Source: Polynucleobacter acidiphobus | GTDB taxonomy: Bacteria; Pseudomonadota; Gammaproteobacteria; Burkholderiales; Burkholderiaceae | Reading direction: 5' to 3' | Assembly (NCBI RefSeq): GCF_003065385.1 | Contig: NZ_CP023277.1 | Location: forward strand, 62,001-126,000 | DNA: 64,000 nt | Position numbers and translations under genes: made by a program | Shown here: positions 40,671 to 48,951 of the stretch, piece by piece | Numbering within the stretch: position 1 is the stretch's first letter | Layout: each line of letters begins with the position of its first letter | The notes under the pieces: model-generated | Databases searched by the model: none | The model's input: the letters and a program-made list of their open reading frames with translations, nothing else | Told to the model about the DNA's origin: nothing

Positions 40671-41879
40671 ATGAAAAAATCACTATTAGCACTCGCCGCA
40701 ATGGGCGCGTTTGCTGGTGCCGCACAAGCCCAGTCCAGCGTGACCGTATACGGTATTTTGGATGTGGGATATGTGGGTGGTAATGAGCGCGTTGCTTCTA
40801 ACAACGCTGTTGCTAAACAAACTTTTAGCACGTTTAACCAAGGCGCCCAGTCAACCAGTCGTTTGGGTTTCCGTGGTAACGAGGACATCGGTGGCGGCAC
40901 TCGCGCTTTTTTCACAATTGAGACTCAATTACAACCCCAATCAACCACTTTTTCTAGTTTGCAAACTCGTCAAGCTTTCGTTGGTTTGGGTCAAAAGGGT
41001 ATTGGATCGTTTCAAATTGGTACTCAGAACACCCCAATTTTTAACGCAGTATGTGCAACCGACCCTGGCGCATGTAACAACATTGTCGGTAACGTAATTT
41101 ACCCTTCTTACACTGGTGTTAGCACCAACGGTGGAAACGTTAACGGCAATACAAATGGCTTCACACTAAGAACTGGTAATACCCTCAGACTTCAGACCGA
41201 AAATATCAGCGGTTTAGTTGCCAACGCTATTTTTGTTATGAATAACGAGAACGATACTCAGGGCGCAACTGCATCTGCAACGCCTAACGGGTATACAGGT
41301 GGTATCAACAATCAAAATGGTTGGGGCCTTGGCTTGAATTATTCAATCCAAAAATTGTTGATCACCGCAAACTATCAATCATTCACTTCTAAGAATCCAT
41401 ACGCTGCTACCAATACTCAAGCTGCTAATGGCACAGCCACAACTGGAGCTCCTGCTGCTTGGACCACTGGTGCGGGTGGCACAAACGTTACTGATAACCA
41501 GACTTACATTGGTGCGATGTATGACTTTGGTATTTTGAAAGCCTATGCTGGTTGGATTAATCGTAAAGTTACTTCACAGATTAATTCAAATAACTATCTC
41601 CAACGTTCAGCACAGCAAATTGGTGTTCGTGCTAACCTGACCAAACAAGTTGAGGGTTGGGCGAGCGTTGGTAATGGCCGTTACCAAGCATTTGGTGTAG
41701 GCGAACCCACCGCTAACATCGTAGGATGGCAAGTTGGTTCCAACTACAACTTGAGCAAGCGTACAAACCTGTATGCAATTTATGGTCAAGCTGGAACCTC
41801 TAGTGCCAATTCTAGTAGCTTAGGCGTAACCAGCTTTAATGCCAGCAACTACGCTGTTGGCGTACGTCACACTTTCTAA
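40671..41879 (+). CDS. Gram-negative porin (trimeric, Burkholderiales type)
   Basis: The 402-residue protein has a signal peptide (KKSLLALAAMGAFAGAAQAQ) and a porin barrel: SSVTVYGILDVGYVGG at the first strand, SRLGFRGNEDIGGGTRAFF, LQTRQAFVGLGQKGIGSFQI, a Thr/Asn/Gly-rich set of loops and the C-terminal strand NYAVGVRHTF ending in Phe. General diffusion channel in the outer membrane. GGAGA precedes the ATG. Its leader and signal-peptide DNA are nearly identical to those of the island porin at 53-54 kb. Confidence 0.94.
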   Translation: MKKSLLALAAMGAFAGAAQAQSSVTVYGILDVGYVGGNERVASNNAVAKQTFSTFNQGAQSTSRLGFRGNEDIGGGTRAFFTIETQLQPQSTTFSSLQTRQAFVGLGQKGIGSFQIGTQNTPIFNAVCATDPGACNNIVGNVIYPSYTGVSTNGGNVNGNTNGFTLRTGNTLRLQTENISGLVANAIFVMNNENDTQGATASATPNGYTGGINNQNGWGLGLNYSIQKLLITANYQSFTSKNPYAATNTQAANGTATTGAPAAWTTGAGGTNVTDNQTYIGAMYDFGILKAYAGWINRKVTSQINSNNYLQRSAQQIGVRANLTKQVEGWASVGNGRYQAFGVGEPTANIVGWQVGSNYNLSKRTNLYAIYGQAGTSSANSSSLGVTSFNASNYAVGVRHTF

Positions 41880-41922
41880 TCTGACGCTAGCTTAGGCTAG
41901 CTAAGATTAGTTGTAGCAAATG

Positions 41923-41952
41923 AACCCACTGTGTTCGCACAGTGGGTTTTTT
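41923..41952 (+). terminator. Intrinsic terminator of the chromosomal porin
   Basis: Perfect 11-bp stem (AACCCACTGTG with CACAGTGGGTT) on a TTCG loop followed by a T run. A close relative of this hairpin follows the island porin. Confidence 0.92.
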
Positions 41953-42052
41953 ATTTATTTAGTTTGATGTAGATTGGTATTCCCTAGATTTGATAGATAG
42001 TTAGTTTTGTAAACAAAAAATGGAAATAGAGGCTCAAACGAACCAACCTTTG

Positions 42053-42481
42053 CTACTTCTTTAAATAATCCCTAATTTCTCTTAGCAACACAATGTCTTC
42101 TGGTGTTGGGGGTGCCTCTTTTGGTTCTTCTGCTCTGATTTTGTTGATAATCTTGACCATTTGGAAGATCACAAATGCGAGCAGGATGAAATTAATCAGG
42201 ATGGTGATGAAGTTGCCGTAAGCAAAAATGGGGATACCAGCCTTTTTGAGGGCATCAAAGGTACGGGGTATGTTCTCAGGAACTGTACCCAACACGATAA
42301 AGAGGTTGGTGAAGTCGATTCTGCCCCCCAGAAGGGTAGAAATGAGGGGCATGACAATGTCATTGACCAGGGAATCGACGATCTTTCCAAAGGCTCCGCC
42401 AATGATGATACCCACTGCCAGGTCAACAACGTTGCCACGGACCGCAAAAGCTCGAAATTCCTTCATCATCTTGGATGGCAC
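42053..42481 (-). CDS. mscL: Large-conductance mechanosensitive channel
   Basis: The product of about 142 residues has MscL sequence: [60 protein letters not shown], and a charged C-terminal helix ending [10 protein letters not shown]. It opens under hypo-osmotic stress. GTG 42481 is preceded by GGAGAG at suitable distance; the ATG pair at 42469/42466 (MMKEFRAF) is an equally plausible start. Confidence 0.95.
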   Translation of the reverse strand: MPSKMMKEFRAFAVRGNVVDLAVGIIIGGAFGKIVDSLVNDIVMPLISTLLGGRIDFTNLFIVLGTVPENIPRTFDALKKAGIPIFAYGNFITILINFILLAFVIFQMVKIINKIRAEEPKEAPPTPEDIVLLREIRDYLKK

Positions 42482-42623
42482 TATTCTCTCCGTAAAAATC
42501 ATGGGTTTGCTGGAAATTGACCCAAATTAAGCGGTCATTTGGCTTTTTACCTTAAAATTAGAGGTTTATGCAATTCACCCTTTAGAACCCCTTATTTGAC
42601 TTAGGCACAAGGATAGATCGTAC

Positions 42624-43226
42624 ATGAGTGATACCCCAAAAATGGATAAAGACCGCCGTACTTGGCTGATTGCTACGACTGCTGTTGGTGGTTGCGGAGC
42701 CGCTGCTGTTGCATACCCATTTCTAGATAGTTTCCAACCATCCGAGCGTGCTAAGGCTGCTGGTGCCCCGGTTGAGGTCGATATCTCCGGCATGAAGCCC
42801 GATGAGATTCGGACGGTTGAGTGGCGCGGAAAGCCAGTTTGGGTCTTGCGCCGCACCCCAGAGCAAGTGGCTGAACTTCCTAAATTAGATGGCGAGCTGG
42901 CCGATCCCAAATCCTTGCGTGATCCCGCAGCTTTAACACCTACTTATGCTCGCAATGACCACCGCTCGATTAAGCCTGAGTATTTTGTGGCAGTTGGTAT
43001 TTGTTCACATTTAGGTTGCTCACCAACTGCAAAGTTACAAGCAGGCCCACAACCATCCTTGCCAAACGATTGGCCAGGCGGTTTCTTGTGCCCTTGCCAT
43101 GGCTCTACCTTTGATTTGGCTGGCCGCGTCTATAAGAACAAGCCGGCTCCGGACAACTTAGAAGTGCCTCCCCACATGTATTTGAGCGACACCAAGATTT
43201 TGATTGGTGAGGACAAGAAGTCGTAA
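42624..43226 (+). CDS. petA: Ubiquinol-cytochrome c reductase iron-sulfur subunit (Rieske)
   Basis: The 200-residue protein has a Tat-type N-terminus with Arg11-Arg12 (KDRRTWLIATTA), one span, and the 2Fe-2S site CSHLGC (residues 127-132) plus CPCHG (156-160), including the two histidine ligands. It takes electrons from ubiquinol and passes them to cytochrome c1. The Tat genes are 2 kb upstream. First of petABC. Confidence 0.97.
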   Translation: MSDTPKMDKDRRTWLIATTAVGGCGAAAVAYPFLDSFQPSERAKAAGAPVEVDISGMKPDEIRTVEWRGKPVWVLRRTPEQVAELPKLDGELADPKSLRDPAALTPTYARNDHRSIKPEYFVAVGICSHLGCSPTAKLQAGPQPSLPNDWPGGFLCPCHGSTFDLAGRVYKNKPAPDNLEVPPHMYLSDTKILIGEDKKS

Positions 43227-43268
43227 TTTGTTTATTTAATTATTAGTTACTGATTTAGGAAACTAACT

Positions 43269-44669
43269 ATGGCATTCCAAGAAATTAAAGTCCCAGAAAA
43301 CGCCTCTGTTGCTCAAAAAGGCTTGGCATGGGTGGATTCGCGCTTCCCATTGACTAAGCTCTTTAAAGAGCATATGAGCGAGTACTATGCTCCAAAGAAC
43401 TTTAACTTCTGGTACTTCTTTGGCTCCTTAGCCATTGTGGTGTTGGTGATTCAGATTGTGACCGGTATTTTCCTCGTCATGAACTACAAACCCGATGCCA
43501 TGAAAGCATTTGATTCGGTTGAGTACATCATGCGCGAGGTTCCCTGGGGTTGGCTGATTCGTTACATGCACTCGACTGGCGCTTCGATGTTCTTCGTAGT
43601 GGTCTACCTGCATATGTTCCGTGGCTTGATCTATGGTTCTTATCAAAAACCGCGTGAACTCATTTGGATCTTTGGTTGCACCATTTTCTTATTGCTCATG
43701 GCTGAGGCTTTCTTGGGATATCTCTTACCCTGGGGCCAAATGTCCTACTGGGGCGCTCAGGTGATTATTAATCTCTTTGCTGCTATTCCCTTAATTGGTC
43801 CAGACTTGGCTTTGTGGCTACGCGGTGATTATGTGGTGGGCGACGCAACTTTGAATCGCTTCTTCTCTTTGCACGTGATCGCTTTGCCATTAGTTCTAGT
43901 TGGCTTAGTTGCAGCTCATATCATTGCGCTACATGAAGTGGGCTCTAACAACCCTGACGGCATTGATATTAAGAACAACTTAGATGCCTCTGGTAAGCCA
44001 GTGGACGGTATTCCATTTCATCCTTACTACTCAGTGCATGACATTATGGGTCTCGGTGTGTTCCTCATGATCTTCGCCGCCATTGTGTTCTTTGCACCTG
44101 AGATGGGTGGTTACTTCTTAGAGGCGAACAATTTCATTCCGGCTGATCCTTTGCAAACGCCTTCGCACATTGCCCCGGTCTGGTATTTCACGCCGTTCTA
44201 TTCAATGCTGCGTGCCACCACCACACCATTCCTAATTCCTCTGTGGATTCTGTGTGCAGTGATTTTGGGGATGGTCATTAAGAACAACAAAGACATCCGG
44301 GTGAAAGCCTTTTGCGTTGGCATTTTGGCTGCTCTTGCGCTTGGTTTTTATGTGTTTGATGCGAAGTTCTGGGGCGTGGTCATCATGGGCGGTACGGTCG
44401 TGATCCTGTTCTTCTTGCCTTGGCTTGATAAATCCCCAGTGCGCTCGATTCGTTATCGCCCAGATTTTCATAAATACATTTACGGCATTTTCATTGTGAG
44501 TTTTGTGATCTTGGGTTATCTCGGCATCAAGCCGCCTTCACCACTTTTTGAGAAGATCTCGCAGATTTGCACGATCTACTATCTGGCATTCTTCTTTGCC
44601 ATGCCTTGGTGGAGCAAGATGGGTAAATTTAAGCCCGTGCCCGATCGCGTGACCTTTGAGGCGCACTAA
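43269..44669 (+). CDS. petB: Cytochrome b of the bc1 complex
   Basis: The 466-residue protein has the eight-span cytochrome b pattern: IRYMHSTGASMFFVVVYLHM with haem histidines, FLGYLLPWGQMSYWGAQVI (Qo region), SLHVIALPLVLVGLVAAHII with the second histidine pair, and PEW-loop-like ADPLQTPSHIAPVWYFTPFY. It houses both quinone sites. The C-terminal extension beyond span eight is typical of proteobacterial forms. Confidence 0.97.
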   Translation: MAFQEIKVPENASVAQKGLAWVDSRFPLTKLFKEHMSEYYAPKNFNFWYFFGSLAIVVLVIQIVTGIFLVMNYKPDAMKAFDSVEYIMREVPWGWLIRYMHSTGASMFFVVVYLHMFRGLIYGSYQKPRELIWIFGCTIFLLLMAEAFLGYLLPWGQMSYWGAQVIINLFAAIPLIGPDLALWLRGDYVVGDATLNRFFSLHVIALPLVLVGLVAAHIIALHEVGSNNPDGIDIKNNLDASGKPVDGIPFHPYYSVHDIMGLGVFLMIFAAIVFFAPEMGGYFLEANNFIPADPLQTPSHIAPVWYFTPFYSMLRATTTPFLIPLWILCAVILGMVIKNNKDIRVKAFCVGILAALALGFYVFDAKFWGVVIMGGTVVILFFLPWLDKSPVRSIRYRPDFHKYIYGIFIVSFVILGYLGIKPPSPLFEKISQICTIYYLAFFFAMPWWSKMGKFKPVPDRVTFEAH

Positions 44670-44703
44670 TCCATAAGAACAATAGAAGATATTAGGAATC
44701 CAG

Positions 44704-45477
44704 ATGAACCATTTTCTTTATATGATCGGTGCGCTTAAGAAGTTTGTTGTAGTGGGCTTAGGTAGCTTCATAGTGAGCACCGCATTTGCAGCTGGCAGCG
44801 ACTTTCCTCTTGATAGCGCTCCTAACCGTGTAAATAACAATGCCTCTTTGCAAAATGGTGCTAAGATTTTTGTGAACTACTGCTTGGGTTGCCATTCTGC
44901 AGTGAACTTACGTTACAACCGTTTGCGTGATATTGGTCTGAGTGATCAGCAGATTAAAGACAACTTGATCTTGGGCGATCAAAAGGTAGGTGATCTGATG
45001 ACTATCTCGATGACCCCTAAGGATGCCAAGGCATGGTTTGGTAAGGTACCACCTGATCTATCGGTTGAAGCTCGTGCCCGCGGTACCGATTGGCTCTATA
45101 CCTACTTCCGTACTTATTACAAGGATGAGGAGAGCCCAACGGGCTGGAATAACATGGTCTATCCCAATGTCGGCATGCCCCATGTGCTGTGGGAGCTCCA
45201 AGGCGAGCGTATTGCTAAGTTTGAGGATGTAAAAGATCCCAAGAATCCTGGTAAGACTACTAAAGTCTTCAAGGGGTTTGAGCAAACTACTCCAGGATTA
45301 ATGAAGCCCCAAGAATATGATGATAATATTGCGGACCTCGTTTCATTTATGTCTTGGATGGCTGAGCCTACTCAGTTACAACGTAAGCGGATCGGTGTCG
45401 TCGTCCTTCTATTCCTTGCAATCTTTACCTTGCTTGCATGGCGTCTGAACAAGGCGTACTGGAAAGACATTCGCTAA
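44704..45477 (+). CDS. petC: Cytochrome c1
   Basis: The 257-residue protein has a signal peptide, haem site CLGCH (residues 60-64), the methionine-ligand region NVGMPHVLWELQG, and a C-terminal anchor (GVVVLLFLAIFTLLAWRLNK). It passes electrons from Rieske to soluble cytochromes such as the c4 protein at 7.5 kb. Last of petABC. Confidence 0.97.
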   Translation: MNHFLYMIGALKKFVVVGLGSFIVSTAFAAGSDFPLDSAPNRVNNNASLQNGAKIFVNYCLGCHSAVNLRYNRLRDIGLSDQQIKDNLILGDQKVGDLMTISMTPKDAKAWFGKVPPDLSVEARARGTDWLYTYFRTYYKDEESPTGWNNMVYPNVGMPHVLWELQGERIAKFEDVKDPKNPGKTTKVFKGFEQTTPGLMKPQEYDDNIADLVSFMSWMAEPTQLQRKRIGVVVLLFLAIFTLLAWRLNKAYWKDIR

Positions 45478-45525
45478 GGATTAACTTAGCGTACTTTGAT
45501 TATTTGATTTGAAGGATATTTGCTT

Positions 45526-46137
45526 ATGATGGTGTTGTACTCGGGTACGAATTGCCCATTCTCACAACGCTGCCGCCTAGTTCTCTTTGAGAAGGGTATG
45601 GATTTTGAGATTCGTGATGTCGATCTCTTCAATAAACCAGAAGATATCTCGGTCATGAATCCCTATGGCCAAGTTCCTATTTTGGTCGAACGTGATCTGA
45701 TTCTGTATGAGTCCAACATCATTAATGAGTACATTGATGAGCGTTTTCCTCATCCACAGTTAATGCCGCCCGATCCAGTAGCTCGTGCCCGTGCCCGCTT
45801 ATTTCTGTTTAATTTTGAGAAAGAGCTCTTTGTGCATGTGAGTGCGCTTGAAAACGAAAAGGGCAAGAGTGCTGAGAAGTTGCATGAGAAGGCCCGTATA
45901 GCAATTCGGGATCGGTTGACTCAATTGGCACCCGTATTTGTAAAGAACAAGTATATGTTGGGCGATGAGTTCTCGATGTTGGATGTGGCAATTGCTCCTC
46001 TGCTGTGGCGCCTAGAGCACTATGGCATTGACCTTTCCAGAAACGCTGCTCCACTCCTGAAATATGCCGAGCGCATTTTCAGTCGTCCTGCTTACATTGA
46101 GGCCTTGACCCCTTCGGAAAAGGTCATGCGTCGTTAA
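45526..46137 (+). CDS. sspA: Stringent starvation protein A
   Basis: From ATG 45526 (GAAGGA nine bases upstream) the product has 203 residues in a glutathione-transferase fold: LYSGTNCPFSQRCRLVLFEK, NPYGQVPILVERDLILYESN, and C-terminal LSMLDVAIAPLLWRLEHYG-like helices. SspA binds RNA polymerase under stress. petABC-sspA-sspB is a common betaproteobacterial order. Confidence 0.93.
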   Translation: MMVLYSGTNCPFSQRCRLVLFEKGMDFEIRDVDLFNKPEDISVMNPYGQVPILVERDLILYESNIINEYIDERFPHPQLMPPDPVARARARLFLFNFEKELFVHVSALENEKGKSAEKLHEKARIAIRDRLTQLAPVFVKNKYMLGDEFSMLDVAIAPLLWRLEHYGIDLSRNAAPLLKYAERIFSRPAYIEALTPSEKVMRR

Positions 46138-46172
46138 TCGAAGCATCCCTGTCGCTGGCTTAAAATAGCAAT

Positions 46173-46580
46173 ATGGCTAGCGAAACCCCAAGTACCAAAC
46201 CCTATCTCATCCGTGCACTGCATCAATGGTGTACGGATTTTGGTTTTACACCGTTCTTGGCCGTTTTTGTTGATGAACGAGTCGAAGTGCCCATGGAGTT
46301 CGTGAAGAACAACGAGATTGTTCTAAATATCTCTTCAGAGGCTTGCCATCAATTGCATATTGAGAACGATTGGATCAGTTTTCAGGCAAGGTTTGGTGGT
46401 GTGCCAAAGAAGGTGTTGGTACCAGTTACACATGTATTAGCAATCTACGCTCGAGAGAATGGGCAGGGCATGTCATTCCCCTTTGATCCAGAAACCAAAG
46501 GCCCGGTAGATAAGGGCCTTGGTAACCAAGAAGCCACCAAGACCAAGAGCGAACGCCCAGCTTTGAAGATTGTGAAGTAA
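46173..46580 (+). CDS. sspB: ClpXP adaptor SspB
   Basis: The 135-residue protein has the SspB substrate-binding fold (TPFLAVFVDERVEVPMEFVK, IVLNISSEACHQLHIENDWI, FGGVPKKVLVPVTHVLAIYA) and a C-terminal tail ending ERPALKIVK, the ClpX-binding module. It delivers ssrA-tagged proteins to ClpXP. The last 57 bases, including stop, belong to the 151-bp repeat that bounds the integrative element; a second copy of this tail lies at 55798-55854. Confidence 0.94.
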   Translation: MASETPSTKPYLIRALHQWCTDFGFTPFLAVFVDERVEVPMEFVKNNEIVLNISSEACHQLHIENDWISFQARFGGVPKKVLVPVTHVLAIYARENGQGMSFPFDPETKGPVDKGLGNQEATKTKSERPALKIVK

Positions 46581-46674
46581 GTTAAAATCCAGTTTTAGAA
46601 GGTCAATGCCCCATTAGCTCATCTGGTAGAGCAACTGATTTGTAATCAGTAGGTGGTCTGTTCGAGTCGGACAT
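46524..46674 (+). repeat. Left copy (attL side) of the 151-bp direct repeat
   Basis: Identical base for base to 55798-55948 (offset 9,274). It covers the last 57 bases of sspB, the 27-base spacer and the first 67 bases of tRNA-Thr, and stops within the 3' acceptor strand. Sequence diverges at once on both sides (GGT before versus GGC at the right copy; ATTTAC after versus GGGGCACCA). Confidence 0.95.
46608..46674 (+). pseudogene. tRNA-Thr(UGU) truncated at the left junction
   Basis: The 5' acceptor strand GCCCCAT, D arm, anticodon arm (loop TTTGTAA, anticodon TGT) and T arm are intact, but the pairing strand GGGGC and CCA are replaced by element sequence ATTTAC. Without an acceptor stem it should not yield a functional tRNA. 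It keeps the native upstream context of sspB. Confidence 0.85.
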
Positions 46675-46706
46675 ATTTACTAGCCTCCGCATTTGTAATC
46701 AATCGA

Positions 46707-46725
46707 TGTAAGCACTGTGTAAGCA
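46707..46725 (+). repeat. Left arm-type sites (TGTAAGCA pair)
   Basis: TGTAAGCA at 46707-46714 and 46718-46725, 11 bases apart, 33 bases inside the left junction. The same pair in the same orientation and spacing occurs near the right junction. Likely arm-binding sites of the integrase at the right end. Confidence 0.7.
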
Positions 46726-46854
46726 AAATAGCTTGCTATTTGCATAATTTATTTTCGAATTAATGCCTAGTCAAGTCTTTATCCAAAAATTATCTTGTCC
46801 TCTGACGCTTTGATTTGTTATACACAATAGCTCTTTAACTAGGAGCATTGTTTA

Positions 46855-47961
46855 ATGACAAGCCATATTCGATTTAACCAAATAGCAGCAAATGATTCAT
46901 GGATTAGGGACGACTCACAATCTATTTTTAATTTTTCTCAAATCAGTCCTGCCACCCAATATCAATTTATAGACCTCATACCAATAATTTTGGCAAAAGA
47001 GGAGCAAAAATACCGATTGGGTGAAATCACTTCGCAAACCCTGCGAATGCTTCATAGCAGATTAAACGCCAATCTGGGGCCCTATTTTGGGGATATGAAT
47101 CTAGGACAAATAAGCAGCAAGGATATCTTGGGCTTTATTGAGCATTTAGATAAACAGTCGATTAAACCCATCACAATCAGACAGTATCTGGGCCTCCTTA
47201 AGCGAATTCTGACCTTGGGGGTCCTAGAAGGCTGGATGGAAAATTTGCCCGTATTTCCAAAAGTCAGGGGTAAAAGTATTCCTAGAGCGAGCCTATCCGT
47301 TGACCAATATCTGTTGGTGCTACGAACAGCCAAGGCACTCAGTCATCTTAATCTTGCAAATAATCAAATTACTCATCGCAATACTGCTAATAATGTTTAT
47401 GTTCAAAATGGCCCCATTCCGCAGGAAATGATTAGGCTAATTCGATTTATGACTAATACTTTTTTGCGACCAGTAGATATCAAACTGTTACAACATAAAC
47501 ATATCCAAATAGTTGAAGGAAAGCAGTGCTATTTAAGAATTAACTTGCCTGAGACTAAAAGACATTCGGGGCAAGTAGTTTCATTAAGGGCTGCAGTTAG
47601 GCTTTATAAAACAATAAGAGGTGAACAACTAAAAATTGGCCATGGAAATCCAAATGATTTCGTATTCTTTCCAAATGTAGAAAATCGCTCAAAAGCAATT
47701 CAAATCATTTCCTATTTGTTTAGCCGTATCGTTAAAGCTGCTCATTTAGAAATTAGCAGTGATGGTCAAAAAAGAACTTTATATTCATTACGTCATACTG
47801 CAATCACATTTAGGCTAATTTATGGACATGGGATTGATTTATTGACTTTGGCCAGAAATGCCCGAACTTCCGTAGAGATGATTGAAAAGTTCTACTCTTC
47901 AAATCTAAAAGCGGAAATGAATGTTAATTTGCTACAAAGTAAGCGAACCCGTCGCGCTTGA
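46855..47961 (+). CDS. Tyrosine recombinase (integrase A, left end)
   Basis: The 368-residue protein has an N-terminal SAM-like core-binding region (about 60-160: ITSQTLRMLHSRLNANLGPY, KPITIRQYLGLLKRILTLG) and a catalytic domain with Arg in TNTFLRPVDIKLL, box II YSLRHTAIT and nucleophile Tyr347 in MIEKFYSS. It starts 180 bases inside the left junction and reads inward. Codon use is AT-rich compared with the flanking chromosome. A perfect palindrome follows six bases after the stop. Whether it or the right-end integrase drives insertion is open. Confidence 0.88.
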   Translation: MTSHIRFNQIAANDSWIRDDSQSIFNFSQISPATQYQFIDLIPIILAKEEQKYRLGEITSQTLRMLHSRLNANLGPYFGDMNLGQISSKDILGFIEHLDKQSIKPITIRQYLGLLKRILTLGVLEGWMENLPVFPKVRGKSIPRASLSVDQYLLVLRTAKALSHLNLANNQITHRNTANNVYVQNGPIPQEMIRLIRFMTNTFLRPVDIKLLQHKHIQIVEGKQCYLRINLPETKRHSGQVVSLRAAVRLYKTIRGEQLKIGHGNPNDFVFFPNVENRSKAIQIISYLFSRIVKAAHLEISSDGQKRTLYSLRHTAITFRLIYGHGIDLLTLARNARTSVEMIEKFYSSNLKAEMNVNLLQSKRTRRA

Positions 47962-47966
47962 GGTTG

Positions 47967-47987
47967 CTGTCGTGTTTAACACGACAG
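47967..47987. repeat. Island palindrome copy 1
   Basis: Perfect 10-bp arms (CTGTCGTGTT / AACACGACAG) with a one-base centre, six bases after integrase A, followed by TAGCACC. No T run follows. With copy 2 it brackets the DinJ/YafQ pair as direct repeats (26 of 28 positions over the palindrome plus TAGCACC). Confidence 0.9.
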
Positions 47988-48010
47988 TAGCACCATTATA
48001 AATGGTCGGT

Positions 48011-48039
48011 TTGACATTGTTCCAATTTGTAGCTACAAT
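48011..48039 (+). promoter_or_regulatory. Promoter and operator of the dinJ-yafQ pair
   Basis: TTGACA (48011-48016), 17-base spacer, TACAAT (48034-48039): a near-consensus sigma-70 promoter. A perfect 12-bp palindrome TTGTAGCTACAA (48027-48038) overlaps the -10 box, the expected place for an autorepressing antitoxin operator. Confidence 0.75.
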
Positions 48040-48066
48040 TGCGACACACGATTAAAGGAAAAAGCG

Positions 48067-48336
48067 ATGCTCACCACAGATGTTCGTTGCCGTATTGACG
48101 CTAAAGTTAAAGCAGAAGCGACAGAGGTCATTGAAGCTATGGGGCTCAATGTCTCTGACGCTATTCGCCTATTCTTAAAACGAGTGGCAACAGAGGGCAC
48201 TATTCCATTTGATTTGCGGATACCTAATGCCAAGACCATAGCTGCAATGGAAGAAATAGAAAACCCCAAAAAGCGTGCCAAACTTAAACGTTATAAGTCC
48301 GTAGCTGAGATGAATAAGGCCCTAGCCCGTAGCTAA
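48067..48336 (+). CDS. DinJ/RelB-family antitoxin
   Basis: The 89-residue protein has the ribbon-helix-helix N-terminus of DinJ (DVRCRIDAKVKAEATEVIEA, MGLNVSDAIRLFLKRVATEG, IPFDLRIPNA) and a toxin-binding tail. AAAGGA precedes the ATG. The YafQ-type toxin gene begins 13 bases downstream. It should repress its own promoter with the toxin as corepressor. Confidence 0.9.
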   Translation: MLTTDVRCRIDAKVKAEATEVIEAMGLNVSDAIRLFLKRVATEGTIPFDLRIPNAKTIAAMEEIENPKKRAKLKRYKSVAEMNKALARS

Positions 48337-48349
48337 AGGCCGTCTCTTA

Positions 48350-48625
48350 ATGCTTATCCCAATTACTAGTTCGCAGTATGCGAAGGACTTTAAGCGCATT
48401 GTTCAAAGTCCGAAATTTAACCATTCCGAATACTTGGTGGTATTGAGTTTGCTCATTGCAGGTAAACCATTGCCAGCCAAATATAGCAATCATCCGCTAA
48501 GCGGGCCATACAAAAACTTTTGGGACTGTCATATTACGAACGACTGCGTTCTTATCTACCGCATCATTGACGGGGAGCTTTATTTGGTAAGGATTGGCAC
48601 GCATTCTGAGGTATTCAAAAAATAA
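48350..48625 (+). CDS. YafQ-family mRNA interferase toxin
   Basis: The 91-residue protein matches YafQ: LPAKYSNHPLSGPYKNFWDC, HITNDCVLIYRI, LYLVRIGTHSEVF. The His/Asp residues used by YafQ for ribosome-dependent mRNA cleavage (H in NHPL, H and D in CHITND, H in GTH) are all present, so activity is expected. Its stop codon abuts palindrome copy 2 directly. Confidence 0.9.
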   Translation: MLIPITSSQYAKDFKRIVQSPKFNHSEYLVVLSLLIAGKPLPAKYSNHPLSGPYKNFWDCHITNDCVLIYRIIDGELYLVRIGTHSEVFKK

Positions 48626-48646
48626 CTGTCGTGTTAAAAACGACAG
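48626..48646. repeat. Island palindrome copy 2
   Basis: CTGTCGTGTT and AAACGACAG arms with one mismatch, starting at the base after the yafQ stop and followed by TAGCACC as in copy 1. Confidence 0.9.
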
Positions 48647-48951
48647 TAGCACCCCTCAAAAACCGTCTACAGTGCATTTTTTGGACTTTCCTATGCGTGA
48701 GTACCAAAATTGTATTTAAAGCGTGCTGCGCGCGGATTTAAAGCAATACTCCGTTTTTTTGTCGTCTATCTGCCACAAGGCCTGCTAAATAGTGCTGTAA
48801 GAGCTCCAAATCACCAAAGAAAAGTGCGTTTTTATTTGGGGTTTTATAAGTCATTGATTCTTGGAAGGTCTTTATTGGGTTAATTGAGGTCGTCCTTTTG
48901 CGAAAAAGAAAACATACTGTAAGCGTATTTTTATTTAGCAAAGGACAAATA
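48647..48951. other. Intergenic stretch between yafQ and recombinase B
   Basis: About 300 bases after palindrome copy 2 with no convincing gene. It is AT-rich with several T runs. A 38-codon minus-strand frame (48738-48854) lacks a ribosome-binding site. AAAGGA at 48940-48945 is the ribosome-binding site of the next gene. GAGGTCGTCCT at 48886-48896 recurs at 52354-52364 in the control region before the DUF6641-type gene. Confidence 0.5.

Noticed and set aside
41886..41904. GCTAGC direct words after the chromosomal porin stop
   Set aside because: Two six-base copies only, directly before a strong terminator; likely chance.
46581..46607. A full tRNA promoter in the sspB-tRNA spacer
   Set aside because: A TAAAAT -10 is present but the upstream TTGAAG/TTTGAA lies only 14-15 bases away, so it is mentioned with the repeat and not annotated separately.
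46524..46674. CRISPR or IS interpretation of the repeats around the element
   Set aside because: Only two copies 9.27 kb apart, containing sspB and tRNA sequence; tRNA-site integration explains them.
48738..48854. Minus-strand frame of 38 codons ending RRQKNGVLL, with a KNALFFGDLELL segment resembling KNTVLFGDFGEI at 52298
   Set aside because: No ribosome-binding site, and the similarity is too short to count; left as non-coding.
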